Positions 10,908 to 22,468 of a stretch of 64,000 nucleotides of DNA are shown one piece after another. The DNA comes from Balaenoptera acutorostrata (taxonomy: Eukaryota > Chordata > Mammalia > Artiodactyla > Balaenopteridae). The stretch spans positions 43,233,937-43,297,936 of the forward strand of contig NC_080064.1 in the NCBI RefSeq assembly GCF_949987535.1. The letters run 5' to 3'. A program made the translations under genes and the position numbers. Within the stretch, counting starts at the first letter, position 1. Each line of letters starts with the position of its first letter. Below the pieces are notes generated by a model. The model did no database searches. It saw nothing but the letters and a program-made list of their open reading frames with translations, and was not told the DNA's origin.

Positions 10908-11104
10908 AGCACTGAAGTTAGCAAAATTGCTGGGGTCAGCCTCTTTATTGGTAGTGGTAGTAGTAGTAGAAGAAGAAGAAGTGAATGGATCACAAAACAT
11001 ATCAGGATCTTTTTCTTTGGGGCTATCATTGCCTGGGAAAGGCTGAAATGGATCATTCAGTTTAAAGGGATCAGAAGAATCCAATTTGTTGATGGGTCTT
11101 TTCC
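10908..11104 (-). CDS. EPS15: EPS15 coding exon, last DPF motifs with Ser/Thr run
   Basis: The exon is 197 nt, phase 1 to 0, with acceptor GATCCAG and donor GTAAGT. It encodes KRPINKLDSSDPFKLNDPFQ, then PFPGNDSPKEKDPDMFCDPF, a run of four Ser and six Thr, and NKEADPSNFANFSA. It holds the last three DPF motifs. The Ser/Thr run is coded by TCT/TCA-type then ACT/ACC triplets, seen on the plus strand as GTAGTAGTAGAAGAAGAAG near 10957-10981, and is about four residues longer than the human sequence I recall. SNFANFS leads straight to the UIM exon. Confidence 0.97.
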
Positions 11105-13316
11105 CTGGATCAAAATCATTACAATTAACTCAACCAGCAAATATGGCAAACACAAACACACAAGAACATGAACACAGGGAGCATTAAAGAGCTGGGGGTG
11201 GGGAATGGGGGTCAGTACCTCAAACACATTCTTAATATGGTCTTAAACTATCACAACCAACACTCTGTCCTCAAATTTTCACACACAACCTCTCAAATAC
11301 ATTCTAGCTCTATGTAGCTAAATGGAAAAATAGCAAAGAAGGGGGGAAATGGGCCGGGAATCTTATCTGCCCAGAGAGTTGACCTTCTCTTCTCCAAAGC
11401 AGCATGTTCCCAAGAAAAGAGAGAGGAATGGACAAAACAGCAGGAGAATGACAAAGAATAATGACAAAAATGGCCTCTGCTGTGATAACCTCTGCCTGAT
11501 ACAGTTATCCACTAGTGGCAGGAAGAGCAAATGAGCTTTGAAAAATACTAATATTCTTCTGATTTTTCTCTGGATCTATATGTAACACCTGGGAGCATGA
11601 AATTAAAAACTACCTTGGTAAAGCCCACCTTTTTCTTGCTATTACAATATTTCAAACTGAAGAATAAAGAAAATGCTTTGAAGCCCAGGCCCTAAATCTT
11701 TGTGGCTGCTGATCAACTAAATCTTTTACCAAACAGCATACTGTTGCTCATTAATTCAGCACCATTTTCAAACAAGTTTTCTAATTTTAAAGACTTAAAC
11801 TCAGTACTTCCTGAAGAAGGGATAATAAGAACAGGTGTTAAAATATCTTCAAATATATATATTTTCCTAAAGATGTGTTAAGTTGGTAAGAGCAATCATA
11901 ACAACAGATTCTTTCTGGCACTGTAGCAGCTTACAAAAGGTGTTCACATCTCATATCTCAAAGGATCCTTCCACAATCCTGTGAAGGTAGGCAACATTAG
12001 AATTAATGCCACCATCTAATAGCTCAGATAGCTGAGGTTCAGACATATGAAGTTACACACTCAAGATCACAGAGCTAATCAGAGAATATCCAGAATTAGA
12101 ACCCAGATCTTTAAGCTGCAGTTCAACAAACCATCCTTCTTTCCTTGATTTTTCTACAGTGATATATACTCACTTTGCTGAAGTCTTAGATTTAGTTACA
12201 GCACTAGTATATTAGTTTACTTAGGATGTTAAAAATAACCTCACTATTGGCACCTTACCGGTATAAAACTTAAATGAGCAAATTAACTATCATTTTTTTT
12301 AATATATTCTGACAACCTTACTCTCTAGTGATATATGATACAGGCTACTTTTCCTTAAAAGATAAAAATAACTTGCTCACCTGATTTTTCAACAGGTAGT
12401 TGGGTATTAACAATTTTATTTGCAATTCTTTAAATCAAAGAAGAAAAAAAAATCTGCCCAAGAAATACCATAGGGAGGCTGTTATGAAAAGGCAAGAATA
12501 ATATTCTAGAACTACTGAGGCTGAAAATTTACCACAGAATGATATATGATTAAAACAATAATGTACCAGATGCGTCTTCTCACAAGTAGCACTACAACTA
12601 TTCAGGAGATTGCCTTTTTACCACTTCTCATGAACTTTATTATCTTCATTAAAAACAAACAAACAAAACCCCTTACTTTTCTATAGTGCTAAACAAAACA
12701 AAAAAAATAAGAATAGTAATAATTTGTTTCTAGACCCAAAACATCATTTTTATAAAATAAAGGAGTCTCTTATTAAGTCAAGTAAAATAATATTTTCCTC
12801 CAAGAAAAACAATACTTTCTTTTAAAATTCTGATACCAAAAAGCTGAATTCCGGATACCAAAAAGGCCATATATTCTCACATTAAAGGACTTAAGGAAGA
12901 CTTCACATTTAGCAGGAAAAAGAAAGGGACTTAGAATTAATCTTCGCTTATAGAAATTTATTAAAATACCAAAGCGCAGGAAACTGTTGTTCAAATGGTA
13001 ATCAATGAGCTTCCAAAAAGTAAGAGATTTCGTTGGTACTTTCCGTTTTTCATTTACTGCCTCTCTAAAATGATTTAAAGAGAAATTAGCTCTTGCTAGA
13101 AAAATAGTTCATGACAGTTACACAGGCTGGCTTCTTAGGCACATATCTGTAATTCTGCATTAAGGTCAGAACAGATGATAGCAGCAGGCTTCTGCTGTGT
13201 TTTTAGACTTGTTTTGTTTAAGGCCCTTTATATAAAGTCTACAAATAAGGCCCACACAATACTTTTCAGAAAGAAAAAGGAAGTAGTTGATTTAGGAAAG
13301 GTATCAACTCTCCTAC
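11105..13316 (-). other. EPS15: EPS15 intron
   Basis: 2212 bp, phase 1. It holds one antisense MIR (11930-12145) and otherwise AT-rich unique DNA. Confidence 0.85.
11930..12145 (-). mobile_element. MIR SINE in EPS15 intron
   Basis: CACAATCCTGTGAAGGTAGG, GCTGAGGTTCAGACATATG and TCAAGATCACAGAGCTAAT are antisense MIR landmarks. Confidence 0.75.
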
Positions 13317-13479
13317 CAGGTGGTGGTGGGCAGGGTCTTGTTGGAGTTCCAATCTTTGGTGGCAGTGCTGGGGGTTCATCTTCATTTTTGATGGATGTTT
13401 CCTCAAGCACATTTTTTGTAATGACCATATTGCTGATGGAGCTTGATGTAGCTGAACTAAAAGGATCTTCATTGTTGAC
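13317..13479 (-). CDS. EPS15: EPS15 coding exon, DPF motif and Crk-SH3 proline site
   Basis: The exon is 163 nt, phase 0 to 1, with acceptor ACAAAG and donor GTAGGA. It begins VNNEDPFSSATSSS, carries one DPF motif, and then holds the proline-rich stretch DEPPALPPKIGTPTRP. PALPPK matches the PxLPxK consensus for the N-terminal Crk SH3 domain, a known EPS15 interaction. The following prolines are a run of four where I recall CPLPP in human. Residues between the two parts (VITKNVLEETSIKNE) differ modestly from human. Confidence 0.96.
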
Positions 13480-14072
13480 CTTTGTTTGAAAAGAAATTAC
13501 TCATGATTATATATACTATGCCAACCAAACTGTACGTGGTTATGGAGCATTTGGAAGAGTGATCTTCAGTATTACGCAGCTTTATTTATTTCAATTCTGA
13601 GAGCACTAACATTTTAACCTTTGCATTCAGAACCAAAATGGAAAAAGTTTTTTAACTGTTCTATATGAGTAGTGATTATAACATCACTACTTATTAAGAG
13701 CAACAGATCATGCCAAAACAAGCCAACTCTGGATTAAAGGTTTATCAAGATTCAGGTGATACAAAACCACTGAGGCCCTTTATAAAGGGACTAATATATT
13801 TTTCCTCAAGTGAATATCTGATCCAAATGATAAAGGAAAAAATACCGATTCCACACTTGCCAATGCACTTAAATATAGGAAAGATTTAATACTAAAGTCA
13901 AAGAAAATGGCATCTTAAAAAACATTAAAGACAACCTGAAAGTCAATTTTTTTTTAAAGCAAACTGATCCCATGGCATAAGTCTTATTGTGGGTCTGAAG
14001 ACCTGGCCTCTCTAATACATGGAGTAATGAAAGATTCACTTTTCTATAACGAATCGGATATTACAGTTTAGG

Positions 14073-14301
14073 CCAGTGTTTCTCTAAAGGAGCACACTGA
14101 CATTTTGGGCTGGATATAGCTCTGTGTTGTGGCGCTGGACAGGGTGTTGCAGGGTATTGCACAACATCCCTGGTCTCTATCCACTAGATATGAACAGCCC
14201 TCCTCCTCAGCTGTGACAACCGAAAATGTCTCTAGACATTGCCAAATGTTTCCTGAGGGGTGGGGGTGGGGGGAATAACACCCAGTTGAGAACCAATGAT
14301 A
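14073..14301 (-). mobile_element. MER20 (hAT-Charlie MITE)
   Basis: In reverse orientation it reads GGTTCTCAACTGGGTG, AATGTCTAGAGACATTTTC, TTGTCACAGCTG and ATATCCAGCCCAAAATGTC. These are the hallmarks of MER20. It lies in the EPS15 intron between 13480 and 14813. MER20 copies can act as enhancers in some mammals; nothing here shows activity. Confidence 0.88.
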
Positions 14302-14813
14302 GAGACAATGTGACATATACTCTAATTTTACTCCTTTGGCCTGAATCAATCCTAGGGCTACATTGGAAAATAGGTAGTGGACATATAGTGCTGGGCTATT
14401 AATTATCTTAATACTAACCTTAACAGTCTCAGAACATAAAATCAAGCAACCAGTACAGAGAGGATGGAATGAATGCCCAGATTTTACAGCTATTGACCCA
14501 GACAGTCAACAGGGGAAAAATGTATCAATTGGAAGAAACATGTTTAAAGAGACAGAAGACTCTTAAAGTTGTTGAGCAAACCTGCCAGTAGAAAATTATA
14601 ATTATCTGTACCATCACCATTGTCTTTGTGCACCAAAATGTCTACTTTGATTACATCTTATATTTCATTTCTGTCTGAAATCAATGTCTGCTGTGCCTTA
14701 CTGAAATCAAGTTGCAATCTCTGAGAGGGTCAGGTTATAAAATCGAAAGGAAGGATCACTCCTTTGGTGGAAACACAGTATATTTTACTTTCCTACTAAT
14801 TACTGCAGATTAC

Positions 14814-14890
14814 CTTTGACAATGTGCTGAAGTCAGCAAATCCATCTTCAAATGATTCATTTCCAAAAACAGAAGCAAAGGGGTCTGTGG
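14814..14890 (-). CDS. EPS15: EPS15 coding exon, DPF and GFADF segment
   Basis: The exon is 77 nt, phase 1 to 0, with donor GTAATC. The acceptor is TTTTAG at 14891-14896; a second AG six bases further in would break the frame set by the preceding exon. It encodes TDPFASVFGNESFEDGFADF, then STLSK. One DPF motif and the FADF segment, which resembles FxDxF appendage ligands, lie together. In human I recall FGGGFADF rather than FEDGFADF. The exon lies across the 29-kb intron from its upstream partner. Confidence 0.96.
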
Positions 14891-15549
14891 CTAAAATGAA
14901 TAAAGAAAATCAATGCAATAGGACAGAAAGACATCAAATTTCATGTCCTCTTTTGGTTAGCAACATCAGACAAATGAAAAATTTCTAATCCCAAATATTA
15001 GTCCCTGAATTTAAGTCCACAAAGACAGTTTAGCACACTGATGAATGATTTAAGAATCAAAAACAAGTGAACTAACTCTAGGTAAAGTGTTTAAGGCTTT
15101 GGAATACACGTCAAATATAGCTCCCGTGTGCTTAAACTATTTCTAATAAAGACATCATGAAGTAAAAAAAACTACACACCATTAATTCCACATTTCACAC
15201 ACACCCTTCAAGGTCCATTTCAAATACTACCATATCCACAAAGCCTAGAATAACCTAGGTGTCTCTAATTCACACAGCAAGAAGTGATTTCTTCCTTCTT
15301 TGTGGCACTGACAGCATTCTAGTTTGTATTATGGTTATCTGTGATTGATACCTCACCCCTACTAGATTGTAAGGTCCTTAAAAACAAGGAATAACACTTA
15401 TCCAATAAAGAACGAATGGTCAAAAAAGATTCACTGGCCATATATAAAACTGAAGAAAATAAGAAGATAGAGTTGCTACGTCTGAAAAGCTCATAGTATA
15501 GTGACAGACATATACACAAACAATAATAAAATAATCTTAAATGAGCTAT

Positions 15550-15960
15550 TAGAGAGGTATAAAAAACCTGTCGTAGAAGCCATTAACTGGGAGAATCGGG
15601 AAAAGCATCAAATAGGCCATTACATTTGACCTAGGTCTTTTAAATAAGGGATGGAGTCTGCTGAATAGATGGAGGTGGGGGAGAGAAATCTATTCCAGGC
15701 AGAAGGAACAGTAATTGCAAAAGCAGTATTTAATCCCTGCTCCACAGGCATGAGAAGTTATCTGTTCCATCATAGCGCACTTAACAAACAGATTAACATT
15801 TTCAGCTGGAACAAACTGACTTACTTTGAGATAGGCTTTGTCTGTTCAGGCATAAAGGCTACCAATAAGGTCAAAGAATATTTATAGGAATTGCTGCTTG
15901 ATATAAGAAAGCAGAAAGAAACAAAGGAAGAAGAAAGTGAATCTCAAAAGTGAGGGTAAG
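15550..15960. mobile_element. Ancient LINE-type repeat fragment
   Basis: CTATTCCAGGCAGAAGGAAC and AGTAATTGCAAAAGCA match the old repeat pattern CATTCCAGGCAGAGGGAACAG. Family uncertain. Confidence 0.45.
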
Positions 15961-16813
15961 ACAGAGCAAAGAGGCACAGAAAGATGCTCCTTGTTCTTCC
16001 TTAACTCATCTTTACATCAAATCAGTTTTAGGACAAAGTGTGCTCACCCACTCATTTAAATGTGTAAAGTGTGCCCTTACCTCTAACAGTGAGTACACGA
16101 TCGACATAAACAGAAGAGGGGCAAGGAAGATATACATTATCTTTGTCTTGTCACCAAGACAGTCATGAGGTGGGTAGAAGCACAGAGAAAATCAGTCCTT
16201 TAGGGACACACCAATAACTCTGAACCTGAAGAGGATGTTGAGAGTCCAGAGTTACAGGAAATCCTACAGGTTTAGCCATAAAAGATGGTTTTGTATTACT
16301 ACATATCTGCTGCGTCCCACAGCCTCAGGCCCGGCCTAGTCACGGGTGCTGTTTCAGGCTTTCCCTTCTTTCTCCTCCTCTTCCTGTAATTCCTGATGCA
16401 GTGGCAGCTGAGATACAGCCTGAGCAGGATGCAGACGCTCTCCTGATTGGTATAAGGGTAATGATGGAAAAGGAGTTGGGCTCATTTCACTTGACGGACT
16501 GAAAAATCTGCTTCATGCTTTTGCTCTGCCATGGTACCACAGCTTTTACAAGCAGTCATAATACATGTGACAACACTACTGAGTTAGGTCAGGTTTGACT
16601 GAAATACTATGAAGTGTACATCGTGAAAGACATTAATAAAAAACATGACACTTGTATATGAAGAATACGCTACATGTAGGTTACTGGAGTTTTTTTTTAA
16701 ACATCTTTATTGGAGTATAATTGCTTTACAATGGTGTGTTAGTTTCTGCTTTATGACAAAGTGAATCAGCTATACATATACATATATCCCCATATCCCCT
16801 CCCTCTTGCATCT

Positions 16814-16839
16814 CCCTCCCACCCTCCCTATCCCACCCC
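16814..16839 (-). other. G-quadruplex-type tract in L1 3' UTR
   Basis: The minus strand reads five runs of three or four G separated by one to three bases. Such tracts are a conserved feature of L1 3' UTRs. Here it lies on the EPS15 sense strand, so it would be present in the pre-mRNA. Confidence 0.6.
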
Positions 16840-18146
16840 TCTAGGTGGTCGCAAAGCACCGAGCTGATCTCCCTGTGCTATGCGGCTGCTTCCCACTAGC
16901 TATCTATTTTACGTTTGGTAGTGTATATATGTCTATGCCACTCTCTCACTTCATCTCAGCTTACCCTTCCCCCTCCCCGTGTCCTCAAGTCCATTCTCTA
17001 TGTCTGCATCTTTATTCCTGTCCTGCCCTTAGGTTCTTCAGAACCTTTTTTTTTTTTTTAGATTCCACATAAATGTGTTAGCATACGGTATTTGTTTTTC
17101 TCTTTTTGACTTACTTTACTCTGTATGACAGACTCTAGGTCCATCCACCTCACTACAAATAACTCAATTTCATTTCTTTTTATAGCTGAGTAATATTCCA
17201 TTGTATATATGTGCCACACCTTCTTTATCCATTCATCTGTTGATGGACACTTAGGTTGCTTCCATGTCCTGGCTATTGTAAATAGTGCTGGAATGAACAT
17301 TGTGATACATGACTCTTTTTGAATTATGGTTTTCTCAGGGTATATGCCCAGTAGTGGGATTGCTGGGTCGTATGGTAGTTCTATTTTTAGTTTTTTAAGG
17401 AACCTCCATACTGTTCTACATAGTGGCTGTATCACCTTACATTCCCACCAACAGTGCAAGACGGTGCCCTTTTCTCCACACCCTCTCCAGCATTTATTGT
17501 TTGTAGATTTTTTGATGATGGCCATTCTGACTGGTGTGAGGTGATACCTCATTGCAATTTTGATTTGCATTTCTCTAATGATTACTGATGTTGAGCATCC
17601 TTTCATGTGTTTGCTGGCAACCTGTATATCTTCTTTGGAGAAATGTCTATTTAGGTCTTCTGCCCATTGTTGGATTGGGTTGTTTGTTTTTTTTGATATT
17701 GAGCTGCATGAGCTGCTTGTATATTTTGAAGATTAATCCTTTGTCCGTTGATTCGTTTGCAAACATTTTCTCCCATTCTGAGGGTTGTTTTTTTCATCTT
17801 GTTTATGGTTTCCTTTGCTGTGCAAAAGCTTTTAAGTTTCACTAGGTCCCATTTGTTTATATTTCTTTTTATTTCCATTTCTCTAGGAGGTGGGTCAAAA
17901 AGGATCTTGCTGTGATTTATGTCATAGGGTGTTCTGCCTATGTTTTCCTCTAAGAGTTTGATAGTGTCTGGCCTTACATTTAGGTTGTTAATCCATTTTG
18001 AGTTTATTTTTGTGTATGGTGTTAGGGAGTGTTCTAATTTCATTCTTTTACATGTAGCTGTCCAGTTTTCCCAGCACCACTTAACAAAGAGGCTGTCTTT
18101 TCTCCACTGTATATTCTTGCCTCCTTTATCAAAAATAAGGTGACCG

Positions 18147-18453
18147 GGCTTCCCTGGTGGCGCAGTGGTTGAGAATCTGCCTGTCAATGCAGGGGACACG
18201 GGTTCGAGCCCTGGTCTGGGAAGATCCCACATGCCGCACAGCGACTGGGCCCGTGAGCCACAATTGCTGAGCCTGCGCGTCTGGAGCCTGTGCTCCGCAA
18301 CAAGAGAGGCCGCGATAGTGAGAGGCCTGCGCACCGCGATGAAGAGTGGTTCCCACTTGCCACAACTAGAGAAAGCCCTCGCACAGAAACGAAGACCCAA
18401 CACAGTCATAAATAAATAAAAAATAAATAAATAAATAAAAACTAAAAAAAAAA
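18147..18453 (+). mobile_element. CHR SINE inserted in LINE-1 ORF2
   Basis: It starts GGGCTTCCCTGGTGGCGC and has Pol III A box (TGGCGCAGTGG) and B box (GGTTCGAGCCC), a long tRNA-unrelated body and an AAAT-rich tail. The target-site duplication AAAAATAAGGTGACC is perfect at 18132-18146 and 18454-18468. It is younger than the L1 it interrupts. Confidence 0.96.
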
Positions 18454-19219
18454 AAAAATAAGGTGACCATATGTGCATGGGTTTATCTCTGGGCTTTCTA
18501 TCCTGTTCCATTGATCTATATTTCTGTTTTTGTGCCAGTACCATACTGTCTTGATTACGGTAGCTTTATAGTATAGTCTGAACTCTGGGAGCCTGATTCC
18601 TCCAGCTCCGTTTTTCTTTCTCAAGATTGCTTTGGTTATTCGGGGTCTTTTGTGTTTCCATACAAATTGTGAAATTTTTTGTTCTAGTTCTGTGAAAAAT
18701 GCCATTGGTAGTTTGATAGGGATTGCATTGAATCTGTAGATTGCTTTGGACAGTACAGTTATTTTCACAATGTTGATTCTTCCAATCCAAGAACATGGTA
18801 TTATCTCTCCATCTGTTTGTATCATCTTTAATTTCTTTCATCAGTGTCTTATAGTTTTCTGCATACAGGTCTTTTGACTCCTAAGGTAGGTTTATTCCTA
18901 GGTATTTTATTCTTTTTGTTGCAATGGTAAATGGGAGTGTTTCCTTAATTTCGCTTTCAGATTTTTCATCATTAGTGTATAGGAATGCAAGAGATTTCTG
19001 TGCGTTAATTTTGTATCCTGCTACTTTACCGCATTCAGTGATTAGCTCTAGTAGTTTTCTGGTAGCATCTTTAGGATTCTCTATGTATAGTATCATGTCA
19101 TCTGCAAACAGTGACAGCTTTACATCTTCTTTTCTGATTTGGATTCCTTTTATTTCTTTTTCTTCTCTGATTGCCGTGGCTAAAACTCCCAAAACTATGT
19201 TGAATAATAGTGGTGAGAT

Positions 19220-19514
19220 GGGCTTCCCTGGTGGCGCAGTGGTTGAGAATCTGCCAGCCAATGCAGGGGACACGGGTTCGAGCCCTGGTCTGGGAAGATC
19301 CCACATGCCGCGGAGCAACTGGGCCCGTGAGCCACAACTACTGAGCCTGCGTGTCTGGAGCCTGTGCTCCGCAACAAGAGAGGCCGCGATAGTGAGAGGC
19401 CCACGCACCGCGATGAAGAGTGGTCCCTGCTTGCCGCAACTAGAGAAAGCCCTCGCACAGAAACGAAGACCCAACACAGCCATAAATAAATAAATAAATA
19501 AAAATTTAAAAAAA
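19220..19514 (+). mobile_element. CHR SINE inserted in LINE-1 ORF2 (RT region)
   Basis: This is a full CHR element with A and B boxes and an AAATA tail. The 13-bp target duplication AATAGTGGTGAGA is perfect at 19206-19218 and 19515-19527. It splits the RT domain of the minus-strand L1 just after the conserved [10 protein letters not shown] region. Confidence 0.96.
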
Positions 19515-21570
19515 AATAGTGGTGAGAGTGGACAACCTTGTCTTGTTTCTGTACTTAGAGGAAATGGTTTCAGTTTTTCACCATTGAGAACGATGTTGTC
19601 TGTGGGTTTGTCATATATGGCCTTTATGATGTTGAGGTAAGTTCCCTCTATGCCTACTTTCTGGAGGGTTTTTATCATAAATGGGTGTTGAATTTTGTCA
19701 AAAGTTTTTTCTGCATGTATTGAGATGATCATATGGTATTTCTCCTTCAATTTGTTAATATGTTTTATCACACTGATTGATTTGCGTATATTGAAGAATC
19801 CTTGCATTCCTGTGATAAACCCCACTTGATCATGGTGTATGATCCTTTTAACGTGTTGTTGGATTCTGTTTGCTAGTATTTTGTTGAGGAGTTTTGCATC
19901 TATGTTCATCAGTGATATTGGCCTGTAGCTTTCTTTCTTTGAGACATCTTTGTCTGGTTTTGATATCATGGTGATGGTGGCCCCGTAGAATGAGTTTGGG
20001 AGTGTTCTTACCTCTGCAATATTTTGGAAGAGTTTGAGAAGGATAGGCGTTACCGCTTCTCTAAATGTGTGAGAGAATTCGCCTGTGAAGCCATCTGGTA
20101 CTGGGCTTTTGTTTGTTGGAAGATTTTTAATCACAGTCTCAATTTCAGTGCTTGTGATTAGTCTGTTTATATTTTCTATTTCTTCCTGGTTCAGTCTTGG
20201 AAGGTTGTGCTTTTTAAGAATTTGTCCATTTCTTCCAGGTTGTCCATTTTATTGGCATAGAGTTGCTTGTAGTAATCTCTCATGATCCTTTGTATTTCTT
20301 CTGCAGTGTCAGTTGTTACTTCTCCTTTTTGTTTGTAATTCTATTAATTTGAGTCTTCTCCCTTTTTTTCTTGATGAGTCTGGCTAATGGTTTATCAATT
20401 TTGTTTATCTTCTCAAAGAACCCACTTTTAGTTTTATTGATCTTTGCTATTGTTTCCTTCATTTCTTTTTCATTTATTTCTGATCTGATCTTTATGATTT
20501 CTTTCCTTCTGATAACTTAGGGGTTTTTGTGTTCTTCTTTCTCTAATTGCTTTAGGTGTAAGGTTAGGTTGTTTATTTGAGATGCTTCTTTTTTCTTGAG
20601 GTAGGATTGTACTGCTATAAGCTTTCCTCTTAGAACTGCTTTTGCTGCATTCCATAGATTTTGGGTCGTCATGTTTTCACTGTCATTCGTTTGTAGGTAT
20701 TTTTTTGATTTCCTCTTTGATTTCTTCAGTGAACTCTTGGTTATTTAGTAGCGTACTGTTTAGCCTCCATGTGCTTGTATTTTTTACAGACTTTTTCCTG
20801 TAATTGATAACTAGTCTCACAGCGTTGTGGTTGGAAAAGATACTTGATACAATTTCAATTTTCTTAAATTTACCAGGCTTGATTTGTGACCTATGATATG
20901 ATCTATCCTGGAGAATGTTCCATGAGCACTTGAGAAGAAAGTGTATTCTGTTGTTTTTGGATGGAATGTCCTATAAATATCAATTAAGTCCATCTTGTCT
21001 AATGCGTCATTTAAAGTGTGTGTTTCCTTATTTAATTTCATTTTGGATGATCTGTCCATTGGTGAAAGTGGGGTGTTAAAGTCCCCTACTATGTTTGTGT
21101 TACTGTCGATTTCCCCTTTTATGGCTGTTAGCATTTGCCTTATGTATTGTGGTGCTCCTACGTTGGGTGCATAAATATTTACAATTGTTATATCTTCTTC
21201 TTGGATTGATCCCTTGATCATTATGTAGTGTCCTTCTTTGTCTCTTGTACTAGTCTTTCTTTTAAAGTCTATTTTGTCTGATATGAGAATTGCTACTCCA
21301 GCTTTCTTCTGATTTCCATTTGCATGGAATATCTTTTCCCATTCCCTCACTTTCAGTCTGTATGTGTCCCTAGGTCTGAAGTGGGTCTCTTGTAGACAGC
21401 ATATATACAGGTCTTGTTTTTGTATCCATTCAGCCAGTCTATGTCTTTTGGTTGGAGCATTTAATCCATTTACATTTAAGGTAGTTATCGATATGTATGT
21501 TCCTATTACCATTTTCTTAACTGGTTTGGGTTTGTTATTGTAGGTCTTTTCCTTCTCTTGTGTTTCCTGC

Positions 21571-22468
21571 CTAGAGAAGTTCCTTTAGCATTTGTTGTAA
21601 AGGTGGTTTGGTGGTGCTGAATTCTCTTAGCTTTTGCTTGTCTGTAAAGGTTTTAATTTCTCCGTCAAATCTGAATGAGATCCTTGCTGGGTAGAGTAAT
21701 CTTGGTGGTAGCTTTTTCCCTTTCATCACTTTAAATATGTCCTGCCACTCCCTTCTGGCTTGCAGAGTTTCTGCTGAAAGATCAGCTGTTAACCTTATGG
21801 GGATTCCCTTGTATGTTATTTGTTGCTTTTCCCTTGCTGCTTTTAATATTTTTTCTTTGTATTTAATTTTTGATAGTTTGATTAATATGTGTCTTGGCAT
21901 GTTTCTCCTTGGATTTATCCTGTGTGGGACTCTCTGCACTTCCTGGACTTGACTGACTATTGCCTTTCCCATATTAGGGAAGTTTTCAACTATAATGTCT
22001 TCCAATATTTTCTCAGTCCCTTTCTTTTTCTCTTCTTCTTCTGGGACCCCTATAATTCAAATGTTGGTGCGTTTAATGTTGTCCCAGAGGTCTCTGAGTC
22101 TGTCCTCAATTCTTTTCATTCTTTTTTCTTTATTCGGCTCTACGGTAGTTACTTCCACTATTTTATCTTCCAGGTCACTTTTCCGTTCTTCTGCCTCAGT
22201 TATTCTGCTATTGATTCCTTCTAGAGAATTTTTAATTTCATTTATTTTGTGGTTCATCGTTGTTTGTTTGCTCTTTAGTTTTCCTAGGTCCTTGTTAAAC
22301 ATTTCTTGTATTTATTTTCTCCATTCTGTGTCCAACATTTTGGATCATCTTTACTATCATTACTCTGAATTCTTTTTCAGGTAGACTGCCTATTTGCTCT
22401 TCATTTGTTTGGTCTGGTGGGTTTTCACCTTGCTCCTTCATCTGCTGTGTGTTTCTCTGTCTTCTCAT
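21571..22468 (-). pseudogene. LINE-1 ORF1 remnant (minus-strand copy)
   Basis: ORF1 would start at ATG 22466-22468 (MRRQRNTQQMKEQ in the sister copy). It is split: a 4-bp duplication near 22310 and a second lesion near 22060 shift the frame. The pieces show ORF1p features: a coiled-coil part (NSLEGINSRITEAEERKSDL), then an RNA-recognition-type core with the conserved QITYKGIPIRLTADLS segment and KLREFSTTKPPLQQML at the end. ORF1p is an RNA-binding chaperone that coats L1 RNA. This copy cannot encode an intact protein. Confidence 0.9.

Larger units (their letters stand above)
17058..21512 (-). pseudogene. LINE-1 ORF2 remnant (minus-strand copy)
   Basis: Frames read the apurinic endonuclease first (TYISITTLNVNGLNAPTK; LQETHF; NIYAPN; GDFNTP; RIDHIIGH), then the reverse transcriptase with the LFADDMILY active-site box, and finally a cysteine knuckle CX3CX7HX4C (CWRGC, LHCWWEC) near 17420-17500. 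Two CHR SINEs and several frameshifts break it. Because one SINE is open in the same frame, a 417-residue reading frame crosses it; that fused frame is an accident, not a gene. ORF2p nicks DNA and reverse-transcribes L1 RNA at the target. Confidence 0.92.

Noticed and set aside
14885..14890. Alternative acceptor CCACAG six bases into the exon at 14890
   Set aside because: The preceding exon ends in phase 1, and only the outer acceptor keeps both the frame and the expected residues.
18881..20134. A 417-codon open frame on the minus strand
   Set aside because: It joins L1 ORF2 sequence on both sides of an inserted CHR SINE that happens to lack stops in this frame. The SINE has its own target-site duplication, so the fusion is a chance product and not a gene.
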